DNA from: Rhododendron vialii
Lineage: Eukaryota > Streptophyta > Magnoliopsida > Ericales > Ericaceae
Reading direction: 5' to 3'
NCBI RefSeq assembly: GCF_030253575.1
Contig: NC_080559.1
Coordinates: 5,478,501 to 5,542,500 of the forward strand
DNA: 64,000 nt
Of this stretch, positions 1 to 12,210 are shown in pieces. Position numbers and translations under genes: made by a program. Below the pieces are notes generated by a model. That model searched no databases and was not told the origin of the DNA. It saw only the letters and a list, made by a program, of their open reading frames with translations. How positions within the stretch are numbered: the stretch's first letter is position 1; the number at the start of each line of letters is the position of its first letter.

Positions 1-777
1 TCACTGCGGAAAATTTGTCCGGTCACAATTTGTCAAAAAGGATTCAAACTTTTCTGCATTAGTCAAAAGAACTTATTTATATCTAGTAACTTGAGGGAAG
101 AAAGATTAAATTTCTTTAAGAAAAAGAACTCCTCTCAAATTTTAAGCTATCGCTTTGCGGATAGAACAATACTTTTGAACGTGGTTGTTTTATAAATGTT
201 TGTGTATGTATAGAGAGAGTGAAAAGTAGAGATATAAAAGGGAAAAGCAAGCAATCATGAACCTAGAGAACAAAGATATTCTAAAAAAACTACTCTTATC
301 TTATGCTACTAATAAATTACAATTGCCATTCAAGAAGAGAAACTAGCTTGAAGAAGAAAACAAGGGAAGAATCGGAGAGGATTAGAGGAATGATTAAAAT
401 CTAACAACTCAAAAGGTGATCAATACTTCGAGATTTTGAGACTGTGAAAATAAAACGCATAAACTAAACCCTAAGGGTTGGCCTCGCGTTCTTGGCCCGA
501 GACATAGCCCCTCATAACGTTTTAGCATCAATTCCTCACCTCCGGTCGTAAGCATGTGAAACCGCCGGAGGAAATGTAAAAATTAGTTCGAGATGCACGC
601 AACCGGTCGTACACACAACAAAAAACTCGAATGGCGAGCGGAGAGAGAGAGAGAGATTTGTAGCTCCTTACAGCCTTACAGGGATGCCGAAGAGGTTTTA
701 AGTTGATGCTTCGGCTGGATTCGGAAGAAGACGAAGAAGAGAGAAGGCGGTCAGAGCAGAGCAGTGACTGCTGATGT

Positions 778-808
<31 letters not shown>

Positions 809-1082
809 GATGGGGTTTGATGCACAGCAGTTCCCGATGAGTATGGGGTTTCGTCGTCTTCTGTTGGCCTTGTTTCTAGAGGATTTGCACCGAGAATGGC
901 TGCAACGTGAACAGTTCCATAAAACCCATGCGCCTGATCAGGGTCAGGGGTTTATTGCGAGTTATTATTCTTCGGGACAGCGACAGATTACGTCCGTGAT
1001 GCTCATTATTATATTATTACTCTCCGTCTCAATTTATTTGTATAATATAATATTGAGAAACAAACTTATTTCGGGAGCATAA
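1..1082. other. Intergenic; no supported gene
   Basis: No convincing gene is visible. The stretch holds AT-rich sequence up to about 480, then a more GC-rich part (480-800) with short GA runs near 640 and a pure GA tract at about 781-806. A 90-codon plus-strand reading frame follows the GA tract (810-1082), but it has no recognisable domain, ends in a hydrophobic AT-rich tail and has no convincing splice partners. The GC-rich part read on the minus strand, with its GA tract reading as CT, could be the 5' leader of a gene lying off the left edge. That is a guess. Confidence 0.4.
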
Positions 1083-1083
1083 T

Positions 1084-1770
1084 CTTCTATATTAGAAAAC
1101 AGATCGGTCTTTTGTCTGTTCATACATACATGAGCACCCTTTCAACCGTCCGATCAATATTCATGTTAGTTGTAGCCGTCCGATCGAGAGAATACTTCCT
1201 AAAATAATCCTTCTAATTTTATAACTGGTAAATTCTTTCAATTAATCGCTTTTAAGTTTTTTCCTTAAAAGGCTTGATTATCTTTTTGAGTTTAAATTAA
1301 ATCAATTATTGATTTCCCTCTAAAGTTGATTTCTATACATTCAATTCAATATTTTTTAGCAACATGTGGAAATCAAGCTAAAAGAAAACAATTTAAAAGC
1401 AAATATTAAATTGAATATAAGGAAATCAACTTTGGAGGGAAATCAGTTATTGAGTTGATTTAAATTCAAAAAGATAATCAAGCCTTTTAAGGAAAAAAAC
1501 TTAAAAGCAATCAATTGAAAAAATTGAAAATTGTACGGATAGATATAATAAGGTTATGAGATTTATATTAGGAAGTATATTCTCAAATGAATAGATATAA
1601 TCTCTTGAAAATACGATCCAACGGTTGTAGAAGGTGTTGGGTTTCTAGATTATAAAATTGAAAATAGCGATGAAAGATCAAAAACAAAAACAAAAAAAAA
1701 TTTGAGATAAAAAACTTTTTGTGTTCAAAACGCGTTGTTTCGTGCCTTTAGGCACGGGCAATTCCTATCT
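1084..1770 (+). mobile_element. Helitron-like non-autonomous element, copy 1
   Basis: The left end (TCTTCTATATTAG) opens a block that is closely repeated at 1768-1890: both copies share the phrases GAGCACCC, CCGTCCGATCAATAT and CCGTCCGATCGAGAGAATAC. The right end has a short hairpin, GTGCCTTTAGGCAC at 1742-1755, followed by GGGCAATTCCTA. A terminal hairpin near a T-rich or C-rich end with no target duplication is the pattern known for plant Helitrons. The middle is a large inverted repeat, with arms at about 1240-1330 and 1430-1530. The CTRR terminus is not exact, so family assignment is tentative; a foldback element of another class is the alternative. Confidence 0.4.
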
Positions 1771-2700
1771 ATATTATAAAACAGAGTAGTCTTTTGTCTG
1801 CCCATACAAACATGAGCACCCCTCCAACCGTCCGATCAATATTTCATGTTAGCTGTAGCCGTCCGATCGAGAGAATACTTCGTAATATAAACTACCCTAA
1901 CCTTGTGATCGGTAAATCCTTTCAATTGATTGCTTTTACGTTGTTTCCTTAAAAAGATTTTCCTATTTAATTTTCCTACATCCAACTCAATAATTTCCTT
2001 TTAGGTTGATTTTTCTAAATTAAAAATTGAAACAAACCTTTTTTGATTCTCATGCACTAAAAGGAAACATTCTTTGTTTTTTAAAGTTGATAATTGATGT
2101 TTCCTTAAAACGGAATAGCATTCACATACGTTTTCCTTCAACAATAAATCTACGTTTTCCTTATTTTTTAAAATTTGTAAGCTTCTCCAAAAAGAGAAGA
2201 AATGAGCTTCCTTCCTACCTTGATTGGAGAAAGAGAAACAAACATTTTTTAATTCTCATACACTAAAAGGAAACATTCTTTGTTTTTTTAAAGTTGATAA
2301 TTGTTGTTTCTTTAAAACGGAGTAGCATTCACATACGTTTTCCTTCAATAATGAATCTACGTTTTCCTTAATAATTTAATTTGTAAGGTTCTCCAAGAAG
2401 AGAAGAAATGATCTTCCTTCCTACCTGATTGGAGAGAGAGGGAGAGGGTCATTACCTTGGCTTTGTTTTGTCAGATTAAGAGGTAATCAAATCTTTTTTA
2501 TTTTTTCCGTTATTCTAATGTTTCTACATGTTCTCTCCCTCTCTCTAGGTTAGATGTTTTGATGCAATTTGTAGTCATGTTGTTTGGAGTAGTACACTGT
2601 TTCTCTCCATGGATGATTTTTTTTAAGTTGTAATAAAAAATGTTGCGTCACACCCTTTTTTTTATTGGCGTATTGTGTCGTGCCTTTAGGCATGGGCAAT
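1768..2700 (+). mobile_element. Helitron-like non-autonomous element, copy 2
   Basis: It begins directly after copy 1 with TCTATATTATAAAACAGAG and repeats about 120 bp of the copy 1 head. It ends with the same type of hairpin (GTGCCTTTAGGCAT, 2680-2693) followed by GGGCAAT. Head-to-tail arrays are common for Helitrons. Its body differs from copy 1 and contains a direct repeat of about 205 bp (2029-2235 and 2236-2440). A related hairpin lies in reverse orientation at 14762-14774, which supports a dispersed family. Confidence 0.4.
2029..2445. repeat. Direct tandem repeat, unit about 205 bp, two copies
   Basis: The two units start with GAAACAAAC and share long phrases such as CACTAAAAGGAAACATTC and GCATTCACATACG. 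They end in TTCCTTCCTACC(T)TGATTGG before a GA-rich tail. Differences between units are scattered, so the duplication is not recent. It lies wholly inside the second Helitron-like element. Confidence 0.8.
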
Positions 2701-4063
2701 CACGAAATCCATGATACTGCTTTTGGAGCTTTTCTATGGTCATGACAACATTACTATTAATTGAATTTAGTGGTTTGGTTTGTGATGATATTGATTTCTA
2801 TATTCATAAATGTGTATGGCTTGGTATATGACCTGTGTAATTGTACATGTCTTCTAGTTATTTGTTAATACAAATCTTGCTTATCCACAATGAAGGCTTT
2901 ACTACTTATTATGAGTTAATTGTGGGATTAGAAATTTGTGAGATCAATTGTTGGTCAAATTTTGATTCATTAAATTATGATTAATATTGTAACTACCTGA
3001 ATTGGGACGTTACAAATATAGTTGGGGTTCTGATTATAATTCTGACCCATTATTGGTTTCGGTCAATCAAGGGCAAGGACCTGAAGTTTTTTTGATTATA
3101 GTGCAAGAAGAAGTGCTTGCTTGTGCCAACTTATTAAAAAGAATCATTATTATATTTTTCACATCAACTTTTTCCTCCATTTTCCATACTTATTCATCAT
3201 CATTACACTTTTATTCACTAACTTTCCAAAATATAATATACTTTTAGGGACAAAATAGACAATGCACCAATTTTTATCCACTAACTTTACAAAATAAACA
3301 CTTATTAAAAGACAGCTTAAAATATAATACTGGATTCTAAATAAGAGACAGATGGAGTATGAAAATCTGTGAAAATATATTGCAAAGTATAAAATGTACA
3401 TTTGAATCTTTATTTCTTTTTTTTTTTTTGGGAGGGGGGGGGGGCTTTTTTGAGTGTCAATAGAAGAATCGTTAAAAATTTAATAAAATAATATATACCA
3501 CCAACTCATCGATTTCCATGTTTGGTTTGATAGAATTTGACATTAGGGGTCAAACCGGTCAATTTTTTTACATCATTAGTATAGAATGTGCGGTCACGGG
3601 TCAATTTTCGATTCTTCAACGATATGATTATATGATGTAAATAGTTTGAATTGTATAATCGTCAATTACTGATAATGGTAAATGGCCCAAAGCAATTTAA
3701 TCATAATTATTATTCAATTCACGACGATTATAAATACTGTAGAAAGTTACAATTTTTACGAGTACCGTAATTGGTAAGCAGTTGCGAGCCAACTGCATAC
3801 AAAGTTAAAGAGTACGTGCTGTATTTTAGTGACCACATTTTGAACACCGCATGCGTTGGTCACGTGTTATGGAGGGGGCCAATGGAGCAGCACGTGGATG
3901 CGCCGAATAATCACTCGCCTTTAAGCACATTTTTTGAATTTAAAAAGCGTTGAAATTATATCAAGGCCCGTCGATATTACAACGGGGAACGGAACGTAAA
4001 CACAGGCTAGGGCAGGAAGCTTTGGAGTCCAGTTCAATTCCCGTATCGCTGTGGCCAAACCGT

Positions 4064-4112
<49 letters not shown>

Positions 4113-5420
4113 GTTTGTAAACAATACCGCTGCGTAGATTCGCGTAATTTTATTGTTTTCTTGGGGTTGTTACAGTTTCTAGGTTTTCGCCGTTCTTTTT
4201 CAGGTGTAAAGATCTTGGAATTCCGAAATACTAAACTTTGTACGCACGACAATGAAATTTCATTTTGTTTACGAGAATTAGCGACAAGTAGAGTTTGTTG
4301 TTCATTGCGACTTGTAGCATTAGGAATGGTGAAGGAGAAAGTAACAGTTGTGGGTTGAGTTCTTGTGTCCAGATTATTTTGTGTTTGCTTCTGGGAGCAT
4401 CGGTTTCGCGCACATTGTTTTTTTAGGAAAAATAAACAAGGAAGAAGAAGAAAACCTGCTGATTTATTGTTTTCAATTCCAGTTTTGTTGACTATTCACC
4501 TATGGATCACGTAGAAAGTGTCTGCTCTCCGGACTAAATGGGCTAAAGTCCACAAAACACGGAGTTCGACTGAAAGTCCATTTAGCCGAACAACTTGTCT
4601 AAAGTCCTTAAGTTATAGACAAACTTCTTAGGGAAAACCAACCCTTACACACGTGTCCGACACTCTAAAAAATGTTTTGGACATTCTATTAAAAAACACT
4701 TGCACAACATGTGGGGAGTGGAAAGAAATAGCAGACTCTAGTTAAAAGCTTAGGAAAGTTGTCTATTTTGTGGGAGAGATGATGATGGTTTAGTGTTTAC
4801 AAAGACACATGCTACCGGGTAAACAGTTTTTCCTGGAACACTTAGTGAATGGTGAATGATAAATGTAAACAAAAGCATATATGGTATTTCGTCTATGATG
4901 AGGGCCCTCGTTTGTCATTACTTCTTCTATGGAGTATAACAAACCACATAGAAATATTTTTAAAAACGCGTCTCTCAACGTGTTGTGTCCTCCAACTTGT
5001 GGAAATTTGTGTGTTGTAGTCTGGGACCTAGGTGTCGTGTTCATTTTTGTGCTACATATTAACTACTTCCTCTCTTTAAATTATTGGATTAGATTATTCA
5101 ATGCCACTGACTGGGGCTTTGCCATTTGGTGCCCCAGGCCACTTTTCACCCCACATTGGGTGAGGCCAACACACTTGTTTTGCCCCACACCAAATGTGTG
5201 GTGGAAAAGGTGCCCGGGGCACGTCGTGTGCGGTGCCCCAGGGGCATTGAATAATTTTTTCCATTTATGATCCTGCCCTGCAGCTTTGATAATTTGATCC
5301 TTATCCAGTTTGTTATTCCTTTTGTTTAACAGTTTGGAGTTTGAGAGATTACATTAACTACACAACAGGAGGAGGCTGGGAGATTGATTGAGTCATATTA
5401 TTTCTTCATTAGAAAGGAAA
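2701..5420. other. Intergenic and 5' flank of the PLAC8 gene
   Basis: No coding gene is supported. A short G-rich run sits at about 3431-3445. Around 3140-3360 is AT-rich sequence ending in GACAGATGGAGTA, which resembles a decayed Stowaway terminus. A CT microsatellite lies at 4067-4110. The stretch 4110-4340 reads like a leader (pyrimidine tract, then TTTTTCAG at about 4196), and a further acceptor-like TTTAACAG lies at about 5331. The PLAC8 gene may therefore have an upstream untranslated exon, but no transcript evidence is available here. About 5104-5262 is unusually rich in GCCCC/GGGGC inverted motifs. Confidence 0.4.
4067..4110. repeat. (CT)n microsatellite, 44 bp
   Basis: A pure dinucleotide run. 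CT tracts of this kind often lie in plant 5' leaders and core promoters. This one sits about 1.3 kb upstream of the PLAC8 start codon. Confidence 0.95.
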
Positions 5421-8400
5421 ATGGGAGGCCAAAGCAACTATGCTCCACCTGCTTACATTCCCTTGGGACAATCAGATTCAGAATTAGAGGTTGCGCCGAG
5501 CAACAATGGCATACCTATCTCTGCAATTCCGGGCTTGAGTGGAGCCGGTGATAGCCCTGCACAATGGTCTTCTGGAATCTGTGCTTGCTGCGACGATATC
5601 CAGAGCTGTATGCTAATTTCTGTCTTGTGACCTTGAATTACTGAAAGGTGCATTTTGAGTAGTAAAGCCAAAAAATTCAAATATATGTTTATCTTAAATT
5701 CTCTTCTAGTGCCGCAACTAACTAATAATGATAATAACCCAAAGGGTTCGCTCACTCGGTAAGGAGAGCGGAGGTAAGTGCCTTACAAACAAAAGTCTCT
5801 AGTTCAACTCCCTCTTAGAATAAAATCCTCTGGGCCACCATCTCCGCAAGTACAAGCTTGTGAAAATAGTTGTTGGAGGGTCTTGATTTTACGGTGTGGC
5901 CAGTCGACCTTTCGGTTTGTGGGATCGGTCTTCCACTAATACAGTGCTCACTGGTTAGTGGTTGCATGATATCACAAGACCCAATTTTGTATATAGCACC
6001 GACATGCACGCGCGGCTCAACACTTAACTTTGACGTGTAAAATTTTAAAAATCGAGGACACAACACGTACGCGGACACGTTTTGTAAATTTATGTATGCT
6101 ACTGTACAAATAAAAAATGAAAAAATAAGGCTCTAATTGTAAATATGTAGTATCACCACAGAAGTCAGCTGATTTCTAACAAGAATAATGCTTATGAACA
6201 CTGAAACCAATAGAATATTGATGTCTGCTGCATCCATCTATCCCAATGAAATCTACAAGAAACCATACTCAACACCTTAATGGATATCTTATTTGAACAA
6301 AGGCACTACTGGAATTGGGTTTTTGGTCAAAGCCTTGTTCTGACTTCAGGCATTCAAATTAGTTGTAAGCATATCTGGTGTTATCCGATTGGATAATTGC
6401 TTCAAATACATGAATCTAAGTGGGTATTAAATGGTTTTACATATACCGTGGTTCTAAGTATTCTAATATTTTCTTGTGTTGGCGAACAATGTTTCCATAT
6501 TTCCATCAATTGTTTGGTGATTCCTCTTTTTTTCGTTGCTCAGGTTGTATTGGTCTTGTTTGCCCGTGCTATCTATTTGGGAAAAATGCAGAGTTTTTGG
6601 GGTCTGGAACTTTGATGGGATCATGCATGATCCATTTCATTTTGTGGGCTCTTGTGAACACTGTCTGCTGCTTGGTAACCGATGGCCTCGTTTTGGGGTT
6701 GCCTGGATGCTTTGTTGCATGCTATGCCTGCGGCTATCGTAGGGCGATAAGGTCCAAGTATAACCTGCAGGTATGTCTTTTCTATTGGTCTCCACGTATA
6801 ATTTGCTTGATACTTGAAGAACAATACTTCTGTTTTTTTGTCTTCTTCGTTTCCCTTGCAAAAAATTATGCAGCTGGTGTAACATGTCGACCCGATACTG
6901 GACAAGACAAACATGCAGTCACAAATTTCCACTTTGTTCCACCTCAGCTTCGGTTTTTGTATTGAGAAGCTGGCCTTCAGGGCCCCAAAGCATCTTTCAC
7001 TTTCATTTCTGAATGTCATATTTCTGTGTTGTGAATAAGTCTACATGACTACCATGCCTGCGTTGCTGTCTATTTATATCAATTATCAAACAAGTGATAT
7101 CGTTGGTGATAAAAGAAAAACACAAGTGATATCGTTGGGGATGGTATGGGGAAAGGTACCCCCACATTAAGGGACGTCCTTGAAATTTTGGGGGCCGGAG
7201 GTGAACTTCATAGTTGGGGCCCCTTACGTACTTTTACAAGAAAATAAAATGAACAGTAAATCAATCTAAAAATAAAACAAAAACGTATAATTGTGGATGA
7301 AATATCCAAAAGTATTAATCATTACAAGAATGCAAAATTATCAATTAAATATAAATTTTCTTATATTTTTAGCAACGAAAGTAGTAATTACGCTCACATT
7401 ATAATGGAATTTTTTTGTTATACCTAGTATAACAGCCCATAAAATAGGGGGCCCGAGGTGCTCAACTTCCATCGACCACCTAATATTTATTATTTACAGA
7501 CTTGAATTTTCTGTAAAAATATTAATTAGTCGTCTCTTTGCTACTTGCTACTAATTCAACTTAATGTACCATTAGTTATCAGGTGGCCGGTTCGGAATTG
7601 GGGAGTTCCAGATTGGTTAGCGGGTGCAGAAAAATTCATTAGTTAAGGGCACTTCCCTCCAACTCTGGCGTACCCAATCGGGTGGTGGGTTTTTATTCTT
7701 GTTTATTGTTTAATTGGTGGAATCATCTCAAGCCATCCTAATGTTGTGCTCATTTAATTTAATTAGAGATTAAGAATTACACCATGGATGTTCTTATGCT
7801 ACTGATAATTTGTTATTTATATTGTGGGGGTGTCATAATTATCTAAGTATTGGCTTCGGGATTGCAAATTGGGTCAAGCTGTTGATTGATCCAACCCTTG
7901 AACTGGCAATTTTTCTGGTCGGTGACTGAGCCCTGATTTGCGAGTGGTCAAATTTTAATGGCGCTATGATGTTTTAGAAAGGAATACTTTATTTATAGTG
8001 AGAAAAGGTATAACTACGATATATAGTCGATGTATATCGACTATGTAACGGGTTGCCTGCGAAGGTGAATTGTATTATCCAACAAACTTCTCCATACAAT
8101 ACTGGTAAACCAAAAACTATTGGAAGCCAACGCCAATCGTATTGTAGAATTGGATTCACATATTCAAATGTCTTATTTTGGCTGATCTTTCTACATATGC
8201 CCCTGTAATGCATGGATTTGGATGTCATGCCATTGGTCACGTCTTTGAGTTGATATTCCATTGTATAACTCCTGACGGTTCACCATTTTTCATTGTGTTA
8301 TTAAATGCAGGAGGTGCCATGCGGAGACTTTGTGACTCATTTCTTTTGCCATTTGTGTGCAATTTGTCAAGAATATAGGGAAATCCGTGAAAGATCTGGA

Positions 8401-8478
8401 GATTCCAATCCCCCTGATCTAAATCTGGTGGCAATCACAGCTCCTCCAGTCCAGACGATGGAATCAGCTTCCACCTAA
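5421..8478 (+). CDS. PLAC8-family protein (cell number regulator / plant cadmium resistance type), 3 exons
   Basis: Exons are 5421-5607, 6544-6770 and 8311-8478. Junctions are GT-AG (donors GTATGC and GTATGT; acceptors CTCAG and TGCAG), the phases agree, and together they give 193 residues. The start is the first ATG of the frame (MGGQSNYAPPAYIPLGQ). Exon 1 ends in a Cys-rich piece (GICACCDDIQSC). Exon 2 carries the PLAC8 signature CIGLVCPCYLFGKN, a hydrophobic stretch (FILWALVNTVCCLVTDGLVL) and CYACGYRRAIRSKYNL. Exon 3 carries the second Cys motif CGDFVTHFFCHLCAICQEYRE. Family members are small membrane proteins linked to organ size control or metal tolerance, acting at the plasma membrane or endomembranes. 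The substrate cannot be told from sequence. Intron 1 holds a SINE-like element. Nothing suggests damage. Confidence 0.9.
5738..6080 (+). mobile_element. tRNA-derived SINE-like element in intron 1 of the PLAC8 gene
   Basis: A-box-like sequence GTTCGCTCACTCGG (5746-5759) is followed 40-odd bases later by a B-box-like AGTTCAACTCC (5801-5811), the spacing of a pol III internal promoter. A tRNA gene itself is excluded because no cloverleaf closes around the boxes. The right end is uncertain and no clean target duplication was found. Confidence 0.45.
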
Positions 8479-9049
8479 TAATGTTCTTACGTCTATGATT
8501 CCCTTGCGATCTCAGAGGCATGCATATATATCTTGCTCAGTACCATCCGTAAACACATTACTATATAGTACTTGACTGTGGGTCTCATACTCCTACATCA
8601 TGTCTGCAGACGGTGATGTGATATCATACAGTACTGGATTCTCGAGATATGCGAGTTTTTTTTTGCTGTAAATGCCATCAAGTTCTGCTTGGACATTCTG
8701 TCATCAAGGCACTACTAATCTCCAGTTATTTCCGTGTACATTGTGGAGTGGTATGAATGGACCGAGGGGAGGACTGAAATGTTGCTTGGCATGTTTGAAA
8801 GTGTTAATTTGAAGGTGTTGATGGTTCTTGAGATCATACCACAAGGTTCAATGCATGGACAAATTAGGGGTAATATTAGGATCTTTTACTAATAGATAGA
8901 TAGATACGCGGAAGAGTGTATTTTCCCTGTATTATTTGTTGGGTGTTTCTAGCCATTTTTGCAGGTTGCCCCTCGTTTTATTTTTCATAAAACCGCTTGA
9001 GGTGTACCTCAACCCAGGATCTCCTGTCTCCTGTATTATTTGTTGGGTG
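8479..9049. other. 3' flank of the PLAC8 gene
   Basis: Probable 3' untranslated and intergenic sequence. A 19-20-bp direct repeat (CCTGTATTATTTGTTGGGTG) occurs at about 8930 and again at about 9031, enclosing roughly 80 bp. It could be a target duplication or a small tandem duplication. No gene is seen. Confidence 0.4.
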
Positions 9050-9223
9050 CAAGGTTATGAATATCGTTTTGTACTGGTCGGTATGTACCGGTTTAAGAAG
9101 AAAACGGTACTGTAACCCTCTAAACCGTTCCGGCTCCAATACCGGGCCTTAACTGAAATACCGGCCGATACTGGCTGAGAAGACGTTACTGAAAAATTCG
9201 TCCGTTATTTTGCTAAGCCCGGC

Positions 9224-9230
<7 letters not shown>

Positions 9231-9280
<50 letters not shown>
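9231..9280. repeat. (GA)n microsatellite, about 50 bp
   Basis: Pure AG/GA run inside the outer TIR element. Confidence 0.95.
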
Positions 9281-9281
<1 letters not shown>

Positions 9282-9512
9282 GCAAGAGAGAGAATGGGAT
9301 AGAGAGAAGGGGAAGAAGACTAAAGCCACAACCGATTTCTGTTCAGATCTGGTTTTCTAGAGACATTCCGATGAAGTTCTCCGTCCTCTTCTTCACGCCT
9401 CTTCCATCGGTCGTCTTCTTCACATTCCGATGAAGTTCTGAGCATTTTGTTCTTCACGTCTCTTCCAGATTTGAGAGATAAAGGAACACTGAAAGTAAAG
9501 CAGTCTTATTGG

Positions 9513-10072
9513 GAGTTTTTGGCCGAAATGGTCATAATCTGTAATCAAATTGGAAGAATACCTATTTTTCTAAACGTTTTGTAAAAATAGGTCATTGCTC
9601 TTTTTCAAAAGGCGTTATAGTGGTTAGGTGTCATATGGCTGCCACGTAGGTAGCGCCTTTTTAAGGGGAGCTATAATTTTAACTCTAATAGCTCCTTTTG
9701 AAAAGGAGCTATATTTCTAACTCTAAAAAACCTTACTAGCTCCTTTTGAAAATGAGCTATATTTCTAACCCTAAAAACATATTCTTGAAATACTATTAAA
9801 ACACTTAAAACACATACTTGAAAAGGGGAGGGTTTGATTAATGTCTGTGGGTTTTCAACCTATAGCTCCTTTTAGAAAGGAGTTATAATACTTAAAACAC
9901 GCCTTCACAAAAGGCATTATAAATCTGACTTGGACTCTTTGCCACGTAGGAGTTGGCCTAAACCCTATGACGTATTTTGAAAAGGAGCGATGGCCTATTT
10001 TTACAAAACGTTTGGAAAGATGAGTATTCTTCCGATTTGATTACAAATTTTGGCCATTTCGGCCAAAAACTC
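9513..10072. mobile_element. Non-autonomous Mutator-like element with long TIRs and a 10-bp target duplication
   Basis: The element is flanked on both sides by GTCTTATTGG (9503-9512 and 10073-10082). Its ends are long inverted repeats: GAGTTTTTGGCCGAAATGG at the left matches the reverse complement of CCATTTCGGCCAAAAACTC at the right, and similarity continues for about 150 bp on each side. TIRs over 100 bp with a 9-10-bp target duplication are typical of MULEs. The middle is made of repeated AGCTCCTTTTGAAAA.GAGCTATA phrases. There is no transposase. The clean duplication argues for fairly recent insertion into the surrounding element. Confidence 0.8.
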
Positions 10073-10702
10073 GTCTTATTGGGGTGTGCACCTGCTTTTT
10101 GGAAGATTATTCAGTGTATTGATACATCATAGTAGTACATCCATTATCTTTATTTATTAATTTTACTAGTCACACTATACTGTGCACCAATCAGACTACA
10201 CTAGTGTGTAGTAATACAGTATCTAGTACGGAGTATAATATTTATTCTATAAATATATATAAGAATTTTAGCAAATACTTGTATTTGACGGGAAATTCGA
10301 AACGGTACCCGGTATCTCATCGGTATCGATACGTATCGTATCAGTAGCAAAACCGGTACCATTTCCGAAACGATATTCAGAACCTTGGTCGGATGTTTTT
10401 AGCGAGTTTAAAGAGAATACGGTTGAACAAAGAAGGTTACACCCTTAATTAGGCCACATGCAACTTACACAATCACTTTTTCATCCCTCATCTAACGGTT
10501 TATTAACGGAAGGGGGACACTTCAAATTGACCTTGAGTATGAGGGTTAAAATGATCAAATTATAGTGGGGTGCAAATGTGACCTATATTATGTAATAGAA
10601 GAGAAGAACAAAAATTGTAGCCGCCTTCCATATGCTTATTGTTCTTGATGGTGATGTCCACTTTTCCAGTGCTGTGGTGACATTCCGTTTGATCCACAGT
10701 CA

Positions 10703-10833
10703 AGCAACTGCGAGTCAGGATAACACTATTATACCATAGAGAGAGAGAGAGAAGCAACTAGGAGTCAAGATAACACTACTATACCATAGAGAGAGAGAAG
10801 CAACTACGAGTCAAGATAACACTACTGTACCGT

Positions 10834-10861
<28 letters not shown>
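10703..10861. repeat. Tandem repeat, about 48-bp unit, three copies, each ending in a GA tract
   Basis: Units begin at 10703, 10753 and 10799. Each has AGCAACT, then GAGTCA.GATAACACTA, then ATACCATAGAGAG, and the GA tract differs in length between units. Slippage at the GA tracts is the likely source of growth. Confidence 0.85.
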
Positions 10862-10867
<6 letters not shown>

Positions 10868-11804
10868 CTTATTTCATTCCTTTATTAGTTCCTCCTTTTT
10901 GCAGTGTATGTACCCACCTGGCCACCTGGATGGAAACATTTCAGTCGAAAGGTGAATGACCTAAGCTTCTCCAATGTATCTTTATCGAGCTTCATTAATA
11001 AATTTTCTTTTGTTGATAAAAAACAAATCTAATCTTAGGCTGAGACCAAAAAGAAAATAACAAATCTATGCTTCCGCCGAAAGCCACATGAACGTTCATG
11101 CCGAATTACAATGCTAAAATGTTGCTATCAGACACTATTCTCCACCAAAACTTGGCCCATCAACTTGCAAAGCCCAACACCAGAAATCAGGTACCAACCA
11201 GGGGAATAAAGGTGGAATCTACAAATCTACCCCAACACCATAACCATATTGGTATAAGTGGTTAGAAAAAACCTTCAATAAGAAAGGGATGTCCAACCTC
11301 AAGACAATATCTCAAAGAATGTTATAAGTGCTTTTAGTGTTGATATTATGAATTTTTTAAACAATGTTAGTATGAAAGTTTGCAAATATTTTGAATTTTT
11401 ATGCAAAACGTTATGAATCCAAATACGATTCAAGAGGGTGCATACTGTACATACCCAAATAATGATGCGTATTAATTGTAGCACTTTCCTACAATAAATT
11501 ACCCTTTTTTATGAAGAAGAAATTACCTTGAAAGTGGCAAATATTGAAAAAAGAAAAAGAAACATAAAAACTTGATTTGTGGCATAATGAACTAGAGAAG
11601 ATATCATAATAATGAACTAGTGATAACCCATTGCTTTTGAGGACAAGACAGAGTAGATGCTTGTGTCACATGCTCTATGTGAAACAGAAGCATATCCCTC
11701 CTCAAGCAAACCAAGTTGCATTATGATAAAAGGAATGTGAAATGTACAGCAAGAGGGACAAGTTATCAAAAGTAATAAGTTCGTTAACTTTTCTTGATTC
11801 TTTT

Positions 11805-12040
11805 ATTATAACTTGGGTGTCCGGGCAACCTTAGGCGCGCACCTCCGCAGCTTGACTTATTTGTAGGCTCAATCCCACCGCCAACTTGCGGGATCCCAAT
11901 TAAAGCCGGAACAATTGCTCTGTATACACTAGCTCCAAAAAAGTTGATAGAACCTAAAATATTTTGAACTTAAAATTTTAGGAAGGAGTGAACTCCTAAG
12001 TGCCGGCTGGCCTTAACCACGAGGCCAATCCTTTCGGGTT
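11805..12040 (-). mobile_element. SINE-like element (tRNA-related), minus strand
   Basis: Read on the minus strand it starts with an A-box-like TGGCCTCGTGGTTAAGGC and later has a B-box-like GGGATTGAGCC. It ends in a phrase of the type GCGCGCCTAAGGTTGCCCGGACACC. A similar end (GCGCGTGTAGGCTAACCCGGACACC in gapped form) is found at about 13325-13350, so the 3' part is dispersed in the window. The boxes are degenerate, so the call is moderate. Confidence 0.45.
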
Positions 12041-12210
12041 TAACTTTTCAAAAGAAATAGGTTGAACAACTTTTCTGATTCTTGCCCATTAGTTTTCTTT
12101 CATATAATTCCACCTTCCCCCATTCTTGTCTTCCCACATTCCAGTACTGCTGTCTTGGGAGCAGGACAAGGAGCTGGCTGAAGCAGCTACACAAGTGCTT
12201 GAGCTTCACC

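Larger units (their letters stand above)
9050..10388. mobile_element. Outer element with imperfect terminal inverted repeats, interrupted by a nested transposon
   Basis: The left end reads CAAGGTTATGAATATCGTTT and the right end, read on the other strand, CCAAGGTTCTGAATATCGTTT. Both are followed by copies of the phrase GGTACCGGTTT, so the ends are inverted repeats of roughly 40 bp. The body contains a GA microsatellite (9231-9280) and the nested 560-bp element at 9513-10072. No transposase reading frame is present. The superfamily is not decided. Confidence 0.45.
10389..12210. other. Intergenic; 5' flank of the HIPP gene
   Basis: No gene supported. It holds a three-unit tandem repeat near 10.7-10.86 kb and a SINE-like element at 11805-12040. 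About 12080-12210 is probably the 5' leader of the HIPP gene, in an open frame that runs into its start codon. Confidence 0.4.

Noticed and set aside
810-1082. 90-codon frame after the GA tract
   Set aside because: No domain or splice partners, hydrophobic AT-rich end, adjacent to a Helitron-like element.
5746-5811. Possible tRNA gene (A and B boxes)
   Set aside because: The flanking sequence cannot form an acceptor stem or anticodon arm. It fits a SINE promoter.
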